Below, piece by piece: positions 59,237 through 64,000 of a DNA stretch of 64,000 bases (position 1 is the stretch's first letter; the number at the start of each line of letters is the position of its first letter). The position numbers and the translations under genes are program-made. The notes beneath the pieces were generated by a model. The model did no database searches. It saw only the letters and a list, made by a program, of their open reading frames with translations, and was not told the origin of the DNA. Origin of the DNA: Setoptus koraiensis (lineage: Eukaryota; Arthropoda); assembly GCA_048013815.1 (NCBI GenBank), contig CM106586.1, positions 23,560,001 through 23,624,000 on the forward strand, in the 5' to 3' direction.

Positions 59237-59980
59237 CATTGGCTGGCCCCTTGCCGCTTGCAGACAACCAGCGCACAGCTGATGGCAGCGCGGCAACAAG
59301 TGCACAACTGTCGCGACTGTCGCAACTGCCGCAACGGGTGCAACAGTCTTTTGAGCACCGCTTTTGTCACTGCCAAGCTGACAGGTGACATTTGACATTT
59401 GACTTGTGTGACATTCGACTGGCGCGACAGCTGACTGGCGCGACAGCTGACTAGTGTGACAGCCGAGCCAGGCTGACAAGTGGCAGTCGCATCAAGTGAA
59501 AGTGAGGCCACGGGCCGTTTTTGTTTCACAACTTGCCCGATCGGTGATGCTGCTGACAGCGACAACCTGTTCAACAAGCCGCTGACGGACGCGACAACAA
59601 TGCGCGCAAACAAGCGAAAAGAAGCGAACGAGCCAAGAGAAGCGAGCGAGCGAAGCGACACCCACAATTGAGTCATTTGTTTGACGGACGGCGATTGTTG
59701 TTGTCAGGGTTGTTCACGTTCAAGGCTGCCTGCCAGCCAGTCTTTGTTTGTCTGCAACCAACGTGCAACAATCGCAATAAATCGCTGTGTGTTTATATCA
59801 TCGCTGCCACTGAGATTTGCCATTGAAGCGACGGGCATGCTGGCGCGTGGGACGTGCGCGCCTTTTACTGCTCGCCATTCAAATCACTCACTAATGATAA
59901 TCGTCGAGCCGACTCGTTTGTCAGCCGAGGGCCCGTCACTCACCGGCTGCCAGCGTTCGAACGAGCTCGGCACCGGCCAG

Positions 59981-60052
59981 AATTGCCCAGAATTGCCCAA
60001 AATTGCCCAAAATTGCCCAAAATTGCCCAAAATTGCCCAAAATTGCCCAAAA
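59981..60052. repeat. 10-bp minisatellite
   Basis: Unit caaaattgcc, first two copies cagaattgcc, seven to eight copies in all. Confidence 0.9.
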
Positions 60053-60163
60053 CATCGCCACTAACCTGCCATCTTTTGCATTTGTTTGCATCTGTTTATG
60101 TTGGTGTCTGCGCCAATTGTGTCGACAGGCCACTAATTTATTCAAGCGCCACTCATTCAACAG

Positions 60164-60256
60164 GCTGCCCCATGCACAGGATGTGCCATTGACGTGCTGA
60201 ACTTGGGCGCCGCTGACATTGGAGCATTCGTGGAATTGGTGCGCAAAGCTGCTCAG
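60164..60256 (+). other. Candidate coding exon, possibly cystatin-like
   Basis: A 93-nt segment bounded by a good acceptor (cattcaacag) and a perfect donor (ctcag then gtgagt) is open in only one frame, phase 0 at both ends. It encodes 31 residues beginning AAPCTGCAIDVLNLG and ending AFVELVRKAAQ. The C-x-G-C start followed by an acidic-aliphatic helix recalls the first strand and helix of some invertebrate cystatins. A following segment at 60523 (acceptor gccgtaag, poor pyrimidine tract) reads FVNKHAASVNK in phase, which would continue the helix, but the inhibitor's Q-x-V-x-G loop was not found. The exon call is plausible; the family assignment is weak. Confidence 0.3.
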
Positions 60257-61215
60257 GTGAGTCTATTCATTTATTTGTTTTGGCGTGTCTAGTTTCGGCG
60301 TGTTCGCATGCACTTGTCGACATTCGGCGTTGTCGAGCTTCGGCGTTGCGTCGTTCGGCTCTCGACTCTCAGCTCTCGACTCTCGACTGCCAACTCGCGA
60401 CTGAGTCAGTCGGACTGACAACGCGACTCAACGCCGCGCCAGCACAACCACACCAACCTTACGTAACACTATAATACTTACCTAACTATACAACTGGGCA
60501 CCTGTAACTTACAGGCCGTAAGTTTGTAAATAAACACGCCGCCAGCGTGAACAAAGTGCGCCAATATGCTGGCGTCTTGTCTCGATCATGAGCCATCGCT
60601 CAGATTGCTGCCCGTTGGTGCAAGCTTCGCAGCGAGCGCCACCGGCCGGTTGCTTGCGAACCGGAAGTGCCCTACTGGCCGCTCTCAACTGAGCAACTAG
60701 CCGACCTAAGTGCTAGCAGACACGCTCTTTTGATGGGCGCACACACTGTTCGAGATTCGAGAGCGACTGCTCGAAAGTGGCTGTTCGAAAGTGAGCTTTT
60801 TACGAGCTTTCACTGGCTGCCACTGTGCGCAGAGAGAACGCAGCCAATTGCCGTCTGTCTGTCGTTGGTGGCTTCGCTTCGAACTCGAAGCTCGCCGGCC
60901 GCTCCGAACTCGCTCATCAAATGTCGCTCATCAAATTTCGATGGTCGCTCCGAATTGCAACAAGTCGCTGTTGCGAGTCGCACAAGAGCCGCCGAGCGCA
61001 CATGTGAATCCGTCCACCAGAGCCACTCAAATTCTGTTTCTGTTGTGTTGGGCTGTTCGTTGGCCACTTTTCGCCAACACAGTCGGGCGGGCGGGCCCGG
61101 CCCGTCGACGAGAATCGCCGCACTGAAGAGGGGCACGTCTGGGCTAGCCGCATGCGACCGGTGCCGTGACTCGCGGGCCGTGCTCGATGGCTGCCCTGCC
61201 ACGCGACCGTCTCCA

Positions 61216-61270
61216 CGACGGACAGCCCGCCGGTCGGACAGCCCGCCGGCCGGACAGCCCGCCGGTCGGA
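61216..61270. repeat. 16-bp minisatellite
   Basis: Unit cggacagcccgccggt, three copies and a partial fourth. Confidence 0.85.
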
Positions 61271-61476
61271 TGGCCATGCGGTCGGACGGCCCGATGGTAT
61301 CGGGCCGGTGGTCGGCAGGCCGCAAGTGGCGAGCGCCGGCAGACGGGCCGTCGTCCACCCGCGCACTCGTGTGTGAGCAATAACAATAAATCGTATGTTT
61401 AATTATCTGATCCGATGTTGTTGCCGTTGCGCCACATTAATATTGGCCAGCGAGCCAGCGAGCGAGCGAGAGTTTC

Positions 61477-61600
61477 CATCATTTGCGTTATTTGCGTTAT
61501 TTGCATTATTTGCGTTGTTTGCGTTGCTTGCGTTGCTTGGGTTATTTGCGTAAGTTGCGTTGATGGCGTCGCTTGCGTTGGTCGCGTTGTTTGGTGCGTT
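61477..61600. repeat. 9-10 bp minisatellite
   Basis: Unit ttatttgcg/ttgcttgcg variants, about twelve copies. Confidence 0.8.
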
Positions 61601-61737
61601 TGGTGATTATCATTAGAGAGACGATCAAGTTTATTAGTCGACTGGCAGCGAGCTGCGGCTCGTTGCGTGTAATCGGAGCTTCTGTCCAATCCGTTATTCG
61701 TGTCATGTTTACGTTTGTTTTTGCACGGCTGTTGCCG

Positions 61738-61809
61738 TCGCCGTTGCTGCTGTTGTTGTTGTTGCTGTTGTTGTTGTTGCTGTTGTTGTTGCTGTCGCTG
61801 TCGCTGTTT
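61738..61809. repeat. GTT/GCT triplet repeat
   Basis: About 70 bp of gctgttgttgttg with gtcgct at the end. Confidence 0.8.
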
Positions 61810-62179
61810 CGGTCATTTGCATGCCGGCCGCATGGCTGGCGTGAGCCCGATGGCGGCCACTTGAGCGGCCAGCCCGTCGTTGCGTCTGTCTGTATGTGTC
61901 TGTTGATGGCATAAAGTGGCCGGATTGTGTTGCCCAGACAACTGATGCGGGACTGAGAGCCCGTTAATTAACATACGCACACAACAAGTGTATTTAATTA
62001 CGACGCCACTGGTCGCATAGACACTCACAAGTTGTTGTGAGAGCGACGGATATAAACACGGCGAGCACGCAAACGCAACATCGCCGAGCTTGCCAATTTG
62101 GCCGATACAGTTACATATTATATAGTTATAGTTATTAGTTACATACTCACTATTCACATACTGCCACTACGATACTATT

Positions 62180-62226
62180 CTCATACACACTGTACTCATA
62201 CACACTGTACTCATACACACTGTATG
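62180..62226. repeat. 15-bp minisatellite
   Basis: Unit ctcatacacactgta, three perfect copies, followed by tgatacagtctgtatga, itself a near-palindrome. Confidence 0.9.
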
Positions 62227-63216
62227 ATACAGTCTGTATGAGGCAGGCATGGGCGATATTGGCTATATTAGGGTATCGCTGTCACACTAATTAGCAGACA
62301 CTTGTTGGCCCTGCGCCTGTGCCCATTGTCTCGCCAGCTAATGAGCTGCCAACAGCGTCTAGCCAGAGTCAGCTGATCGGGCTGATGCATACGCAATGGC
62401 TTGTTTACACTTTTTGTGACTCGCAAATTGTGAGCAATTCGTAAGCGATCCCATGCGAGAGTGATCGTGTTTCCAGATCATCCATCACTGGTCGCCGGTG
62501 CGCTCGCTGGCCTGTTTGCATTGGCGCACGAAGCTAAAAATTGCAGCCGCTCGGCCGCTAATTTGAGCCGCCGTCAATCATGGCAATCGCGCCAATAATC
62601 ATGGCGATAATCATGACGATAATCATGCCAAAAGTGATAGAGTTTGCAGCGCGCTAATTAGAGACCCGTTAGCCGTCAGCCGTCAGCCGAGCGCCGACTG
62701 CAGAGCCTCCGACACGCAGACCGTCCAATGCCGACCATTGCAGCCGAGAAAGGGGCTAGCCCAAATGGAAATCGAGAATCCCAATTTGGGCTCGAATCGG
62801 CGCTCGCTCTGCGCGCTCGGCGCTGCGCTCGTCCGATTGCAATTTGAATCCAAATTAAAATTCAAATTTAAATTTATGTGTGCCCATACGCGATTGTGTG
62901 AGTGTGAGTGTTTGTGTGCTTGCGACCAGCAACTGGACGGCGCCAGCGAGACGCAACATGACGCAACAAGCCTCTCGAACAGATATCACCTTGATCACTA
63001 TGCCGCTCTGCTTGCGATGCCACTCACTGGCAGTGAGTCACTGCTGCTCGCCGGCTGGTCACTCTCAACTGGTCACTCTCAGCTGGTCACTCGCCGGCTG
63101 GGTGTTGGTGCGCTCATCGTGATGGCGCGGTGTTGATTGTGGCGCCTAAGTGTGGTGCTAATAATACACGCTTGTGTGTGTGTATTGCGTAATGGCCAGT
63201 TGTAAACTTGAGACTT

Positions 63217-63240
63217 GTTGCCGTTGTTGTTGTTGCTGTT

Positions 63241-63280
<40 letters not shown>

Positions 63281-63296
63281 TTGTTGTTGTTGTTGC
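63217..63296. repeat. GTT/GCT triplet repeat
   Basis: About 80 bp of gttgttgctgttg and gctgctgct. Frames over it read poly-Cys, poly-Leu or, on the minus strand, poly-Gln. Confidence 0.8.
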
Positions 63297-63371
63297 ATCA
63301 TCGCCGCAGCCAATGGCGTGGATGGAATGAGTTCATTCGCAAGGATTCACAACGATTCACAACGATGAGCC

Positions 63372-63447
63372 GTAAGTGGTTAGTGTCACTGACCAGTTAG
63401 TGACCAGTAGTGCAGTCCATCCATCATTCGCTCTTGTCATTTTGCAG
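63372..63447 (+). other. Possible short intron
   Basis: gtaagtggttag at the left, a pyrimidine-rich end catcattcgctcttgtcattttgcag-type acceptor at the right, 76 bp. Joining the flanks gives one open frame reading ...FTTMSPAATHDS, then an Asn/Ser run and GVFFGLGMQPGSRP before a stop at about 63604. No family recognised; the right flank is a CAA repeat read as Asn. Confidence 0.25.
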
Positions 63448-63807
63448 CGGCGGCAACACACGACAGCATCAACAACAGCATCAACAGCAACAACAGCAGC
63501 AACAACAACAACAACCGAAACAACGGCGTCTTCTTCGGCCTCGGCATGCAGCCGGGCAGCCGGCCGGCCGGCCGTTCGCTGCCAAGCTCACTGAGAATAG
63601 ATTAAATGACAATGACCGTTATTTAGGACCTTCACTTTAATTTTGATTCTGATTCTGATTTTGAAGTGAGGCCATCAAGGCACCTAGTGGCTCAATGCTG
63701 GCTCAATGGTGGCTTTATGGTGGCTTTAATAATGGCTCAACAAGGCGCAACAAGTGCCAGTGTCCACTTTTATCCAGGCAACACCATTCATGCCACTTCA
63801 ACGGCGA

Positions 63808-63842
63808 CTGCAATGCCGACCAATGCCGACCAATGCCGACCA
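63808..63842. repeat. 10-bp minisatellite
   Basis: Unit aatgccgacc, three copies. Confidence 0.8.
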
Positions 63843-64000
63843 AAGGCGATAAAAGTGCAAGTTGCATGCGCACGCCATCTACGTTATTTGCCTAAACTTG
63901 CCAGCTCAAACTAAATCGCCATGCCAACCGTATTAATCTGCCTATTATGTAATCATAATCTGTGTGCCGTCTTTAACATGTCGAGCATGTGCTGATTGAC

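Larger units (their letters stand above)
56429..60163. other. Gene-poor DNA
   Basis: No gene is supported. Contents are an acataatattacataat palindrome region (56715-56772), a gcaacgacaa array (57603-57645), an 11-bp minisatellite (59125-59236), a gacagctgact array (59395-59462) and a 10-bp minisatellite (59981-60052). A 125-codon plus-strand frame at 58403-58780 has no recognisable domain. Confidence 0.45.
60257..64000. other. Right end of the window, gene-poor
   Basis: No conserved gene is supported. The 238-codon plus frame at 60667-61383 and its minus-strand counterparts are Arg/Pro/Ala-rich translations of GC-rich repeats. Contents are the minisatellites listed separately, triplet runs (61738-61809, 63217-63296, 63460-63525), and a short intron-like interval (63372-63447). 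Confidence 0.45.

Noticed and set aside
60667..61383. 238-codon plus-strand frame and long minus-strand frames
   Set aside because: Pro/Arg/Ala-rich translation of GC-rich sequence including a 16-bp minisatellite; both strands open, so no coding signal.
63174..63368. Poly-Cys/poly-Leu frames
   Set aside because: Translations of a GTT/GCT triplet repeat.
1..64000. CRISPR arrays
   Set aside because: Tandem repeats here have no unique spacers of constant length and the genome is clearly eukaryotic.
1..64000. Hox-cluster microRNAs (mir-10, iab-4)
   Set aside because: Looked for their mature sequences on both strands as remembered and saw none; a search with variants is needed to be sure.

Overview
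This is a eukaryotic (animal) window. The evidence is GT-AG introns of about 105-220 bp that restore conserved protein families, AATAAA signals, a polyglutamine-rich Hox gene and long noncoding DNA full of microsatellites. The Hox protein has an YPWM motif, an Antp-class homeodomain and a following V-K-D-L-N-E-Q-E stretch. That stretch resembles the UbdA motif of protostome Ubx/Abd-A (Ecdysozoa) and Lox2/Lox4 (Spiralia), so a protostome is most likely. I cannot name the species or phylum. Two conserved genes (Hox, HADHB) have no introns in the coding region and the others have few, which fits a small-bodied lineage with intron loss.

Layout. 1-20.4 kb holds all the genes I can support: a Ubx/abd-A-type Hox gene (minus, 2896-4443); a three-exon O6-alkylguanine-DNA alkyltransferase-like gene (plus, 10646-11992) whose catalytic Cys is Asp and which carries a histone-H1-like tail; a two-exon barrier-to-autointegration factor (plus, 12582-12980); a single-exon mitochondrial trifunctional enzyme beta subunit (minus, 13030-14478), convergent with BAF with 49 bp between stop codons; and a five-exon acid/gastric-type lipase (plus, 18439-20312). 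Two direct segmental duplications occur here. One is about 0.4 kb and brackets the Hox gene (2340-2722 and 8640-9117). The other is about 1 kb and brackets the lipase (15660-16700 and 21125-22240).

22.2-64 kb contains no recognisable conserved gene. It is rich in CAA/GTT runs, minisatellites (many with 9-11 bp periods), short perfect inverted repeats, the palindrome TTACGTAA (17 copies in the window by eye) and ACAGGTGA/TCACCTGT (about two dozen, all right of 22.9 kb). A few splice-bounded open segments (24.5, 45.0, 60.2 and 63.4 kb) could be exons of unrecognised or multi-exon genes and are listed at low confidence. The region could be a regulatory domain, a very large intron, or plain intergenic DNA with strong word bias.

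The genes share no pathway: a developmental regulator, a DNA-lesion-binding protein, a chromatin/nuclear-envelope protein, a beta-oxidation enzyme and a secreted or lysosomal lipase sit side by side. All readings, motif counts and alignments were made by eye and from memory of the families; nothing was searched.
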